The position numbers and the translations under genes are program-made. From Fasciolopsis buskii (taxonomy: Eukaryota > Platyhelminthes > Trematoda > Plagiorchiida > Fasciolidae), in assembly GCA_008360955.1 (NCBI GenBank), contig LUCM01006195.1, forward strand, positions 54,627 through 118,626: a stretch of 64,000 nucleotides of DNA. The letters are read 5' to 3'. The notes below the pieces were generated by a model, which saw only the letters and a list, made by a program, of their open reading frames with translations, made no database searches and was not told the origin of the DNA. Shown in pieces: positions 1-13,100 of this stretch (position 1 is the stretch's first letter; the number at the start of each line of letters is the position of its first letter).

Positions 1-1126
1 ATTAGTAGATAGTCAACGATTAGATATTGATTTGATTATTGTAAGTCATTATTTAACTCAGAATAAAATCGTGAAACAAGGAAACCGAATTTAAAAATCA
101 TGAAAAAGAAAACTTGATTGTGCCCGGTTCTCATTCCTCTGTTTTTATCAGCAATGACTTGTCTAATCAACAAGCCGTTGGATCCGAAATGCGCAGATTG
201 GAAACGCTAAAGAAAACTATCTTTGTTTACCTAACCCAAGTGGGCATAACTTTTTAAAGTAACAAAGTGTAAAACATCGCGGAACTAGGAATTATGTAAA
301 GCCAAATTAAAACAGGCCGTAAGTTCGCCGAAAATAACAACGCTGTTTGACTGATCAAATTAGGAAATCAACCTGAGAGCTTCTCTACAGACGGTTTATG
401 ACATCATATTTCACTTAGCATATTTCCGACAAACAGCACTCTTCGTAATCTCGGCATATAGTTTAAATAGCAAGCATGTTTTAATTAGTCAACCCCAGAT
501 AAGCATTCTTCTACTTTTTTTCCGGGGAAGTGTGTCTGATTCTAAAAAGCTGAACAAATGTGTCCTGATAGTCTAGCCCATTACATTTTCCACCTTGGTT
601 TACCAAGCCAGATCCTATTGATTCATCGATGCATCGCAAGAAATGTCGCCGCACTCGAATTTGATTGGTGCACCAACAGACCAATCCAGTTTGGTCGATT
701 CCATCTGATTTCACTCTATCCAGGAATGTAATTACGGATAACTGAACTGAGAATCTAAGTAAGCAAACCAATCGTGCTTCAGTTTTTCCCAAACGAATGC
801 GTGCGTATTCCCGACTGTTGCCAGCCGACACGTTCGGGTTAAACAAAATCCCAACTGTTCTTTACACATGAATAATTGGTGAATTGCCCATCAGTGCAGC
901 CTAGTGTATAACAATGTGGGAACCCTAGTTTGATTGAAAGAAATATCTTTTTGTGTCTTTGAAAAGTGCTAACAAGCCTGGCCCAAGGAACTTGATTTAT
1001 CTTGCTGGAAGATGGGCCGAAGTGGGGCTCGTGCCAGAACCAGTGGTGGTACACTAAGCGGCGAAGGGCTGCTAAAAACGCAATACCTGTCGCTTAATCT
1101 GACATTGTTCCAATTTTTACAAACAG
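1..1126. other. Non-coding or unassigned sequence
   Basis: Two overlapping minus-strand open frames of 111 and 71 codons occur here but have no recognisable motif and no paired splice sites. I see no repeat or RNA gene. Confidence 0.4.
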
Positions 1127-1273
1127 GATATTTTGAGAAGGATCTGCTCAGCTACTGTGCCAATCGGTTGGCCGACTACTCGTGCATTTATTGGCTAAAT
1201 CCAAATGTGGATGAGGACACAGAAACCGTGGAACTGCACACAGCTGCCTACCACACGGGGAATGTTGGTTGGA
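1127..1273 (+). CDS. Putative internal exon, unidentified
   Basis: This 147-nt candidate exon lies between an acceptor (CAATTTTTACAAACAG, ending at 1126) and a strong donor GTAAGTG at 1274. It reads YFEKDLLSYCANRLADYSCI followed by YWLNPNVDEDTETVELHTAA and YHTGNVGW. The balanced composition and the two good splice sites favour coding. The pattern LADYSCIYWL followed by an acidic turn faintly resembles the second strand region of GAF domains, but this is too weak to name. The frame also stays open upstream to an ATG at 1012, so a longer exon is possible. A phase-compatible continuation exists at 4608-4789 on the same strand. Short open frames like this also arise by chance here. Confidence 0.33.
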
Positions 1274-4200
1274 GTAAGTGAATTAACACCCCAATTTTAT
1301 TTGCCAATTCACAAATCAAACGAAGAACAAATATTCGCCTAGATATATATATTCAGACTAAACGGTATGATTGAATATTTTCGCAGCTGTTTAAGCTTTG
1401 TTCCGCTGAGATAAAAACCTCACTCTGATGAATGGTTTCGCACGGAGTATCGGAGTATCATGATTAGGGATGTTTCTGTAGTATTTTCCATTCAAAAGTA
1501 CTTGCAAAGAAATGTCTATCTACCAAAAATCGTTGGGCAATTTCACTCCCATACTTCTTGTTGACGGAACACAAACAAATTTCCTTAAGCAATTCTCGTG
1601 TATTAGTAAATATTTTGGAACAAATACGGACTAATAAATGCAATTCTAACGGCGTTTTAAGAATATTTTACAGTTGGACCATTGTACGCCGAAATCCTTG
1701 TGCACACGTTCAGAGTTCAATCACAGAAAGTAAAGAATGATTCTTAGGGGATTAGAGATAAACAGCCAGTAACCTGACTAAAAAAAGAGGTGTTCTTTTC
1801 CGCTCAGTGGCATTGGTACCAGCATTCACAAAAACGGCTATAGTTTAAACATTCAGATTTAGGTATGTTCACAGCAGAATATATGCACCGACAAATTTTG
1901 TACATCATGTATCTACCTAAAGTATATTTGGTTTTAAAATGATCGAAAACCTGAGTGAAAATTAGTGCACAATGTAAAGGAACGCAAGTTTACAAGCATT
2001 GTTCAGCCCTCTGTAAATTTATAACCTGCATCCCTTTGGGCGCCGTCAATAGCTATAATGTAGGCGCAATAAGAAAAATACAACCTGTGTGGCTGGAAGA
2101 AATCAACTCAACAATTTGAAGAAAAATCGTGTAAATAAACTCCTGTTACGGAGGGAAACTTTTAAGAAAATGAATGTCTTTTCAATACCCCAATAAAGCA
2201 ATATAGTCAGCTCATGGTAGTCTGTCCCTTCAAACTGTTAGCGCTTAGTTGAGGACGAAAATAAAAGCGATTAATGTATACTCAGCGGTTATGTTCAAAC
2301 AAAAGTCCTCTATTGCCCGTATCGCGTCGCTTCAGTTCCAGCACAGGAATGTTTCAAGAGAACCGAGTCGTATATTGGCACGATGGGTGAGAGAGCTTGA
2401 AATTTTGCCAGCTGACGTTAAGAATGTTCAGTTGCTCAACATTTTCAGCTGGGTGTACAAGTCAAACATTACTTATGCGCTATTTACATATCGACCAGTC
2501 AAAAGGTGTTGCATTTCTCCCGAACTAAAGCTCACCCACGAAATCCGCCCAACTTCATGCTCTACTGGGTTCCATTTTTCCCATTGCGTCCCCTTTCAAA
2601 TATCTCTCATTTCCGACCTGAATCATACCACATCTGGTGATAAATAAAACTTAATTAGCTTTGCTTTTAGCACCAAGTTTTGCCAGCCGACAAATTAACG
2701 GGAAGGAAAATTGCACAGGCAGAGTGCTGCGAAAAAAAGAACAAAACAAAGAAGGGGAAAGTAATTATCTCAAACAAAATGTCTCGCTTAGATTTAATGA
2801 TGCATTCATGTTCTTTATCAGAATATTTATCCGGGAAACATTTTGCACCCAATAATTTAGAAGCAGACAGACTGTTTTGTTCACGAATATGCATTGCGAG
2901 ATTTTCCCGCCTATTTGTGCTTTGACACCATCCCAATGGTTTAGCTGTCCATCGGGGAGAAAGTTAAAATCTAAACAACGAGAAAGAAATCAATCTGACA
3001 TTAAACAACTGAATTTTCACGATAACTAGTATTTTCGTCAAGGTGAATAATGGGCAAGTCAAGATGTTCAATAAATTTTTAATTAACAAGTATCGAAAAT
3101 CAATCGCAGGTGAGTAAAGGAAGATCTCCCTATGAACTATTGTGATTTTGTTTGTACTCAATCAACCATATTTCACATGGAAAGACAAAGTGAAGTTTGC
3201 GTTCATCGTGCTCACGTTTACGTTTTCATTAACGGAATTGGGATCAGTTAATCGATATGTTACTATCGGTTTAATTAAACTTCTGCCGCTTGATTGGAGA
3301 ACTCACAGGATAATGGATTGTATTTTGCCTCATTTTTAGGCGATAAAACAAACCTCTCTAACATTATCGATTACTTGAAAAATAAATGCTGCTGCTTAAA
3401 TTCGTCAGCAGTGAGTTAATATCATTAGAACAATGATTAATCATCCGTTAATCCGAGTGTTCCCAAAAACTCTTACACAAGTGACATGAGTGCATTTCTG
3501 TGTTCGAAACGTGGAGATCAGCAGAAGTTGTCATTACAAATTTCATGCCCTGTGGATAGCTTTCAATTAGTCCTATCCCTCAGATTTATGAAGTTATTGA
3601 AAACCTGACCATTCATTTGCGTATGTTTTTGGAGGCATCATTACCGGAGAAAATACCTCGCCTAATAAAGCGAGACTGAAGTGAAAGGTGCGCGGAAGAC
3701 GAAATACTCAGCACAGGATACCCAAAGGAAATCGCCATCATTATATAGTTTTGAGGACATCACAAGGGGCGAATAATTTTTACACGAGGATTTTCATTTT
3801 TCACGTACACGAAGTAAATTATAGTGAACAAAAGTAAGGGACTAAACATGTCGTGGTATGTATGCCAGATGTAGAATATTTAGAGTGTAGTTCATTCTGA
3901 ATTATGATGGAACCATTTCGTCCTTACTGACCACGTGTAGTAGTTTCGCCATTAACATTGATTCGTTCTCACGGTGGCGTTTCTAGATTTCCATACGACG
4001 TGCTTGTCTCCTTACAGTTATATGATCTGGATTAGTATTTATTATACCGTACCACTGATATAAGGAACTGACAAACCGGGCATGCCGAACAGTTGCCTAA
4101 ACGAGTAACACCGGTAAAAATGGGCAGGCGCCCATGATTCTGAAACGAGCAACAACATAAAAACTCGTTTGATTGGTCGGTTTATTATTGATGGTTCGCA

Positions 4201-7200
4201 CCAGAGCTGATTCTCGAATACCCCCGGAAATGATTAACGGGACAGGAGTAGGGGATCCTTAAATACCGCACGAGAATTACCGAGGTTTATTCTACGCAGC
4301 CATAAGTCCTCCTGAAAAGGCAAGCAGCTCTGCGGATGTGCATTTAAGCGAAGCAAACTACTGATGAATCAAATGAAAAGCTATTTGCCGGGCTAGCAGG
4401 AAGGTAGTGAACGAAAAGCAAACTGAAAATTAGCTAACCTTGTCGTTTGAGAAATATTTGTGTACTGCACCTTTCGCTATGTTGCAACTCATCGATAAGC
4501 ATCCTAGATAATTGTTGCGTTAGCTCACAGAGACAGACAGGTTGCTTCACGCAACCAAATATATCTCCAGAATGTGGACGCCTGTCCTGTCATTTTGCTG
4601 TTCTCAGTCTTCCGAATATCAAAAGTGTTCGATCTCCATGGTAAAAGTATCAGCGTTGTCAGATGGGAATTGACAGGGAAAGCAACAGATTTGGACAGCT
4701 CACCGGGATTCTTCTTGGTAAAAACCAGCTCGATTCAGCCGCTTCCCTCTGGTCTGTCGCTAGCTGATCTTTCCTTGTCCGTTCGATAAACATTCGTGGG
4801 ACTTGCAATTGTCCCTGGGTATTTTGTTCCGAAAAAAACAAGTTGCATTATCTGCAAGCCGGGCTTTTGTATGACAGATTAGCACACGGGAAAACGCGTC
4901 ATGCATCTCGTTCACACAGAATGAGAGCGTAAGACTTCACGGTGGGTGACGTGGTGACATTTTACCTCCTGTTGGAAATTCCAGAGCAGAATGGGGTGAT
5001 CTGAAAAATTACTATGATACAGACATTTCCAAAACGCATTGCAGTAAGGGCTTTTGTTCTTTCGGTTCTTGTGCATCGAAAACAGGATGCAGTTTGTTTA
5101 GTTTCAGTGCATGCCCCCTGTACTAATGGTCAGAAAGTCAAAAGTAATGCTAAACTGGTGGAGCTGAGGTCGATTGTAACATTTTATCAATTGTAAACAC
5201 AAATTTCCATTGCATACGTTGCACCTGAATTGTTTGCAGGTGAAAAGAAAAGTAGAGATTTAAGTAATAATGTCAACTGAGTAGCGTACATGAATATGTC
5301 TGCAGCGGAATCAGTGAACGATATTCAACAGGAATAGCTCGCTCAGCTTCTTCTTCCCCTGAACTCCATAGGAAGTTTGACTAACAAGAATTACTTTACG
5401 CCTCTTGATTAAGAATGAGGACAGACTCGCACATCAGCTTGCAAGCAGAAAATGCTTTTGTTTTGTATTTGCATTTATATGAAAACAATGTTATCAGTCG
5501 GTCGACCAAAATTGGGTATCATCTAATGTGTTATTTGCAAACAGGCATGTGTCGAAAATCAGACTGTCAGTATAAGAAATGATGAGCTGATGTTTCTCGG
5601 CTACCTTGGATAACAGACTTCCAATGAAGCCTTAAATCGGCTGAAAACTTCCTGAGAACAGTGACGAGTGGCTGAAACGCCGGCCTATTGCTACTTTCCA
5701 AGTGCCCATTATACAACATCTCCGGATTGCATCCAATTTACTTTTCCGCGTATCTTGCTGGTAACGCTGATGCAAGTGACCGATAATCCATACGAATCTA
5801 ATTGCTCACTATCCACTAAACTCGTCACCTTTTCTTCTGCTTTCGAAATTGCACAAGTGAATCGTTACTGAACGTTACTGACGGAAACTTCTGATCATTA
5901 ATCGAGCAAGCAGTGATGGCGGACAATCATTTAGAGACGGCTAGATTATCTATACGGAAATGTGAACAAGCGAAAAGATCCAAATTGTGGTTCCATCTGT
6001 GTTCGTTCTATTTCGACGATTTGTAATCGGGTCACCAAATGCTTCCTTCATACACCTCTTCAGAAATTCATTTCAATATTTGACGAGTCTGCTGCAGTTA
6101 CCGATAAACTCAATGTTATGAGAAATAAAAATGTTTACTGTTTGACAACTAGTCGTATTGAAAGTACGTCTGGAAATAACTAGCTTTGTAAAAATGCAGC
6201 AAAAGCTGAAGTGTCGATCGGTAAAATGCCCCCGAATCAGTTTGTCAGGAATTATCCGTTTTGTACGATTAGGGTTCGATGAAACTTCTCCATTTCGAAA
6301 GATTCTTTCAGTTTCCACTGTGTTCCATTCACCATTTGGGAACAACGACGACGACGTCGAGTTGCGTTCACGTTCGTTGCACTTCAAGCCATCTGCTTGG
6401 TTTTCTTCTATTTAGTGAATCATGGGTTATTCATGCAACTGACAGATATTTTTTGCTAGCGTAATCTAAAAGTACCTGAGATCGACTTGGCTGATGCCAC
6501 ATACAGAAATTCCGATTTGGTTCAATCTTGTACAACGATTTTGATTCTCATGAATGACAACTAATTGAAGTAAGAAAAAACCAAACTGTAACAATCTTCA
6601 CGATGGAAAATTCCGTCATTTGGATAAATCTCGAATGGGAATGTAAACATATATGTGCTTACAGCTTTGGAGTTTTGCAGAGCTTTTGTTCGGCCAACCG
6701 GAGTGAGCTTCGGTTAGGTGTGCCAGAAAGCGTAACGTTGCCAGTGTGCACAGCAAATGAAACAGTTTCTGGAAGTTGTGACATCCGACAGATCTGACTT
6801 TGTCATGAAACAGATGGAGCGATTAGCTTCCCGACTGATAAACTCATGCCGCATAGCAAAGTTAATTTTGGAATGTTCAGCATTATGTTTGAATACTGTG
6901 CCAGTTGACGGCATTTGTCAGTCAAGTGAGAACAGCCTCACCTTTTTGTTGGCAGATAAAAGAACTAGCGCCCAAGGATTTCCGAAGGCTGGAATTCCAT
7001 ATCTGTCGACCACTTCGTTTGTAGGTGACTACTCAACTCCATGCAGCTCGTTATTCTTTAAGACCTCCTATGAATATGTGACACTAATTTTCTGGGTCAG
7101 GACTATAGGTCTCCCTTCAATGCATGGGGTTACTGGAGCCCTCGGACAAATCCATTCACGCTCCTTCACTAAAAATACGCAATATGTTAGAAGCGCCCTA

Positions 7201-10000
7201 TTACAGAGAGTGGGAACTTCTCATTGTCTTGCTCGAAATTTAAGGACATTTGGTGTGAACAAATTCTCTGACCTTTTACCTATTTTCTTAGTTAATTTTC
7301 GAACAATGCTGCACCCTAGAAGTTAAATATTGCTTGCCCTGTTTTATTTAACCAGTAAATTCCTAACTTTCTATGAGAAAAACATCTTGATGTGGGATGA
7401 TCAAAATTCACCTCAAGAACATCCGGGCTTTGGTACAGTTGATAGGGTGTGGAGTTGCACTCAGCAAGCACAGCTTCCAAATGCGGCATGTATATAGGAG
7501 ATGGAAATTATAGAACAATCTGTTTGGCTTCAGAAAAGCAAAGACCGCTAAAGTTGTATACGAAGCCCAAAGATTCCCCCCTGTGGCCTGAGACAGTACA
7601 AGAAATCAATTTTGTTTGGTTTCAAAATCCTGGTGTATCACATACAAAAGGCTGCCTTACTGCATTCAACCACCTGCTAACTATTTGTAAATCCGATTCA
7701 CCTGCGCAACAGTTTATTTGATTTAAAGCAGCATCTACTGGCACATTCCAGTGTAGTTGTGCCAGGCCAAAGATTGAGATCTATGATATAAATTTTACTG
7801 AAGCTCATACCCTTCGAAAGTGGATTCACTCCACACACGGCACATATTTCTGAGCACGAACCCCCTTCTACTTAAACGAAAATTATTAGATGTAATTTAA
7901 ATCATATTCAACAAGACTGCGCGAAAAATAAGATTACGAAATGTTCTACCTGTTACCCGTTATCTGTTATCATCATCATCATCACTTTCACTGCAAGCAT
8001 CGAACAGCGTGGCGAACTGCGCTGACCACCGCCTTTCTTATTACCTCACACTTTGGCATAAAAGAAACGGACATGACAAGATGGACAAGGAATGGACCTA
8101 GTGAAGTGGGAAAAGAGGAATTTTGTAATCAACAACATGTAAAATGTTTTGTGCTCTACTGGAACCGAACAAATTTACACTCGACCTCATTTGACATAGA
8201 TTATCAAAAGAATGGAAACTGTTCACAGTTTCTTGCAACATCCTTCGAAGTCCCCAGCTGATGGGTACGCGCATCCTTTGGACCACAACCATGAGGAAAT
8301 CCAGTAACTAATTTACTTATTTTGCTAGTTATTTTCTGAATCTAATCTACTGCGTTATCAGTTGACCTCTACGTGCCTTTTTCCACTGCTCAGGATGAAA
8401 GAAAATATGGTACGGTAAAGTGATCCAGTGTTAGTCATATGTGTCTTATGCTTTAACCAACGGCCCCTCTTAAGGTGGATATTCTTTGATGGAATCTTCC
8501 ATACACCGGTATCCCGCACTAAGTTTCTGACTAGCGCATTGCTGACCGAATGATTCTGTCCAGCCCTTGCGATAGTGTACTGAAATCGATGGTCAAAAAC
8601 CTCCAACAGACAAGCATCTTCATCATCCTTGTGTCGTGACCTCAAAACAGTACTAGACACACCTGGTCACAACACCCGCGAAACTTCAAATTCAAAGAGA
8701 CGTAAGATCGGTGCCGCGAGTGCTTCATTCGAGCGAAATCTGCACAAGCCATGAATATACGCATTCTCGACCCTACTGCCGTGTTGCAAATATTTGGCAC
8801 GCAGCTGTCGAAGTAAGTGAAACAGTCTACAATGGTTGGTTACTTCACGTCAGCCATCGAGCTGTGAGCTACCGGCTTCCATTCCCGTAATACGAATTTA
8901 TACCGAGAGTTCAAAGCGGATGGAGGACGGAGCTACAGCTCTTTTCAATCCGCCTAGTTCGTTTAGGCGTGTTGCGTGCATTCGGATAAGCAGACTAGGT
9001 CAGTGGCCTAATGTAGATCGCGGGATTTATTTTTATTCCCCCACTTAAACATGCTCACTATGAGAAGGTCATTAAACATGCTATTTTTATCTCTTATATC
9101 TTCTTTGTATTCCCGGAAAGAGGATTTGAGAGACCATTTTAAGTGATAAAATATACTGGCGATTTCAGAGTAACGTAATGGACACTTAGGCAAATTTGCT
9201 TAGAGTGGCCGACTTCTTGAGCAGTTGTTTTTTTACTCCTAACCACTGCATGTGTGGTGCTGACTTCTAAAGTAAATAAGAATTAACCCTCTCAGAGACA
9301 GATAAATCCTCAAATTCACCACGGTGACCATGCAAGCAAGCGAAGAAACAAAGTTACAGAAACTTTCGTGTCCAGTTTCTATCAAACACTTTATTACAGT
9401 TTGATTCAGACTAATAAAATCAAAATGCCTGTGCTAGTAAATTACCGTACAAGTTACGTGTTACAGTTAACGATAACGCGACCACAAGGACATTGCTACT
9501 CTGATCACACAACACGGAAGATACCTTTTACTCCAAGAACGAGATAAAACTTGGGTAAATTCCCACGAGGGAACCGTTTCCGAGAGCTGAATGGAAGAAA
9601 ATCGTTGGTGGAAATGGATGCATCCATTTGTATTAAGTACTCCTAGTAATCCGTAACTGAAAAATCAGTGGATGGCGCTACTTGAGAATAGACAAACCGC
9701 ACATTAGAGCAGACCTGGACGGTCAATGGCAAGATCTCGCAGAAACGGAAGTTTGCAGGCAAATAACGATAGCTTAACAAAGGACCACTTTATTGATTAG
9801 ACGTTCGTCAATGTCAAGCTAGTCACTTCACGGCAAATTTCGTTCCCTCTATTCTGTCTGATCATTCAACTGAATTGGTGAGACAGTGTATAAGGAGTTT
9901 ACTCATCAAAAAGGAACAGAATATTCTCGTGAGTTAGCGGTAAATTCCCCCTCAGAGTAATACTAGCAAGAAAAACCGTTCAGTAAACATGGCAACTCAC
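1274..10000. other. Mostly non-coding sequence, no clear genes
   Basis: Only short chance-length frames are present. The best is a plus-strand segment at 4571-4789 ending in TAA with two usable acceptors (4570 and 4607). A small plus-strand stretch before 3108 ends in a perfect CAG/GTGAGTA donor. A 189-codon plus-strand frame at 6757-7326 is unusually long, but its composition (Cys, Ser and Thr rich, no motif) and lack of splice context do not support a gene. Confidence 0.4.
7968..7984. repeat. Short (ATC)n tract
   Basis: Five ATC units in a row lie in non-coding sequence. Nothing else is associated with it. Confidence 0.7.
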
Positions 10001-10164
10001 ATTTTTACAATGAAGTACCAATAATCCGTTTCGCCATTTGCATCCCGCCCATGCACGGCAACCTGATTCCACTGGTAGCGCGTGTTTGGTTGACTGTGAA
10101 ACAAAAATCCGGGGTCATATAAGCAAAACGTTGTCCCTGTTTGAAACTTCTCCCAGCCTAGTTT
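10001..10164 (-). CDS. Putative internal exon, unidentified
   Basis: This is a candidate minus-strand exon of 164 nt between an acceptor ending TTCTATATCAG and a perfect GTGAGT donor at 10000-9995. It encodes 54 residues including KLGWEKFQTGTTFCLYDPGF, then LFHSQPNTRYQWNQVAVHGR and DANGETDYWYFI. The aromatic and glycine pattern suggests a beta-rich, possibly extracellular domain. I do not recognise it. It may belong with the two coding-like segments at 17.8 and 18.7 kb on the same strand, but no joined frame was demonstrated. Confidence 0.3.
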
Positions 10165-13100
10165 CTGATATAGAACAGAATGCACTGATAATCTGTCTGA
10201 ACCCAACCAGAAGAAACAGAATTAGCGAGAATCGGGTTACCGATGTTGAGCCACTTAAACACGGAATGTGGAAACCTTCTGGTATGTTCCCCTCACATGT
10301 ACGTGTAAGGAGAGCCTAGAGCTTACAAGGGCCACATCGCTCAGTCGGTAGGAATCTTCACTTTGATCATTAGTTTAACTACAAGTAGGTGTTACTGTAC
10401 GAAGATAAAGTATTTATCTATTAATTTGGTGGCTTTTTGTTCAACAGAGTAATCGGTTCACTGTTAATGGTGAAGAAACATTTTCTTTATAGTAAATTGC
10501 GATCACAGTTAGTGTGACTGTTAATCTCAACTTTATTTAATTGCGCTTCCTTAAAGTGTCATTGTTTCGATAATAATATGGTGCTCCAGTGTAAGAAGCA
10601 AGAGTCAGATTAGTGGCACTCTACAATCTCAGTTTGGAGTAAAATTGGATACTGCGAAATGGAGATGACAAGCTGTCTTTGTTGAAGTGGGACATGTCGT
10701 CACAACAACTTCTGGATAACATATCCTTGAATGTTACTTAAAGCTGTGTGCAAGCTGACAGCAATAATCTAGAGTGAGTGACGAGTGTTCTTCGTTCGCT
10801 TTTTCCGTGATTCTCGGTGGAGTACTACTGATGTACAGTTGTTTCCGTTTCTCGGTCATTAGCCTTGCGATTTCCTAATCGAATATGGCCTTTTTCATCA
10901 ATGAAATGGAATACAAACTACACCAAGCACACGCTTGCATATGCGCAAGCGTCAACCCGCAACTGAGTACGCCCGTTTATGTTCCAGGCAGATGCTTCTA
11001 AGGTGTCATCGTTCTGTGTTAACCTAATCAGTATTCGTTAAACTAACCGAAAACCCAGATAACCATCTACTTTATTAAATGAACCCGAAAAATCTGCAAA
11101 ATAAGTAAAATCCATTGAGATAATAGGCTAAATGAAGCCGTGCCGCACCATATATCTAAGATTTGTGTTTGCAAATCCGAGGTGAAAACCTAACGAGATT
11201 GACGTTAACATTGGAGGAATATCTTTCTTAGCTGTATTTTAGTGTCCGCAACCCGTTGTCATAAACGATTGAGCTTCTCACATAAGAAGACTGTAATACA
11301 AGCCGTCTGTGGAAGTTCACCAATAGCTTAAAATCGTCAGTCTGTTCAACGTTTGATGGAGTTTTTCGCCATTCTGTCTGATATACGATCCAGTTATTGA
11401 CAAGCAGATATTCGCAGGGAAGTTCTTCGAAAAACAGTTGAGTGAATAGAAAATGTGCAAGAAAATGTTTACGTCGATGCGTACTGTTAGTGCCAAATTG
11501 ATTAAGCTGCTGTAATCAGATAGGGAAAGAAAAAATAAAAGATGAAGTCAACCTGCCGCGTTGTTCACGATAGAAAGGACTGTCCATCCAACACATTGCA
11601 TGTAGCTGCAGATGAAAGCTATCCGAAACTTCGGACTGTTACGTTAATGCTCTTTCTCAATCAAACCGATGATATCAATGATTCCTGCCTCACACCGTCT
11701 GTTCAAACTAGCCACCGCTGGTTGGATCCGAATGATAACAGTGGACATTTTAATGGGGAGTGAATAAAGTCTATGCTTAGAGTGGATTCCCCCTAAAAAT
11801 ACTCAACGGCAATCGAATCTCGTCAAAGAGCATTTCAGGGCCGAACAGGAAAATTTGCTCCATACATTTTTCTCTTTCTGCGGAAATGTCAGCAGAAGTT
11901 TCATGAGATAAAACACTCTTTCTTGCTTCTAATTCCAACCTAAAAAAATAGCCGAATGAAACACCACACGCACGGGTTAGTGCAATAATCACAGGCCACA
12001 GTCAACTAAATCGACCAACTTATCTCTTTCTAATCCTACGGTGAACCCCGGCGTTGGTTAAGCGGTTCAACCTACAGTTCGACAGCACAAGATCTCGCAC
12101 CCCATAACCCTCTTCCCGAAAAATGATTTGAGCCTCTTCATTAACAAACAGAGTAAATTATACAAAAATCAAGATAGACAGTCATATTAGGAAATACCCG
12201 AGGTGGAAGATACTATCTTCATGCCATTTACGCTGCTCCGAATGCGAAGAAATTCATTTTGTGCAAATATTTGCAAGTAAATATGCGTCTAGGTATTTAA
12301 AAGCGGTATATCATAGAGCAAGAAAATGACGTTGTCGATCCCCGGATTTTCATTTTTCATTTTTCCTTGTGAGCTGTAATACGGGAAATGAGACGTTTAT
12401 GACTGTGCTGGGTGTGGTACAATGATTTAAATACTGCGACTGAATTCGGCAAGTGATTGGAGAAAAAGGATTTACAGTCGGAATTATATTACATACAGAA
12501 ATTCCCGAACTAAGGATGACAGTTACCTAATCGAAGTCATTATATGGTTAGCTGTCTCATTCATAAACAATCTAGTGAGCAGTCCAACGAGAATTACCAA
12601 ATGAATGGCTGATCTCAGAATGATTTTGTTTGCCTTCAAATACCCCGTGATTAGGAGCTAAATTACATGGTGAAATTAATCATCAAAATAATTTGGAAAT
12701 TCGTTTTTATTTGCAAGGAATAGTCAAGCAAAAATGATTGAAATAGGCGGCGGAATTAAACTTCTCTTGATCTCAATTTAAGAAAATGTGAACTTGTAAT
12801 TTTCAGGAGAAATGTTTTCCCGTTATCCGACCATTCACAACCAAACTCCAAGGGAAACATCGTACAGAGACACTGGACACATCAAAGTTGGACAATAATT
12901 TACTCCATATGGCAACTCAACTGCGGTGCTGAACATCTTTGTATGTAGCCCAGTGTGAAAACAAACGTATTGACTATAACTCCGCTCCACAACGAAACAT
13001 GCTAACACTCAGAACTGTCTCACTCATCAGCGTTTCCAAAACCGTGACTACGCCCAGCCATTCAAATAACGGCGCGCCATACTTACCCGGTCTACCTGTT

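Noticed and set aside
6757..7326. 189-codon plus-strand open frame
   Set aside because: No motif, poor codon character and no splice context. It sits at the upper end of what chance gives in a 64 kb six-frame scan.
8750..8812. ATG followed by ILDPTAVLQIFGTQLS and a GTAAGT donor, a possible first exon
   Set aside because: Only 21 codons, with no promoter or partner exon found.
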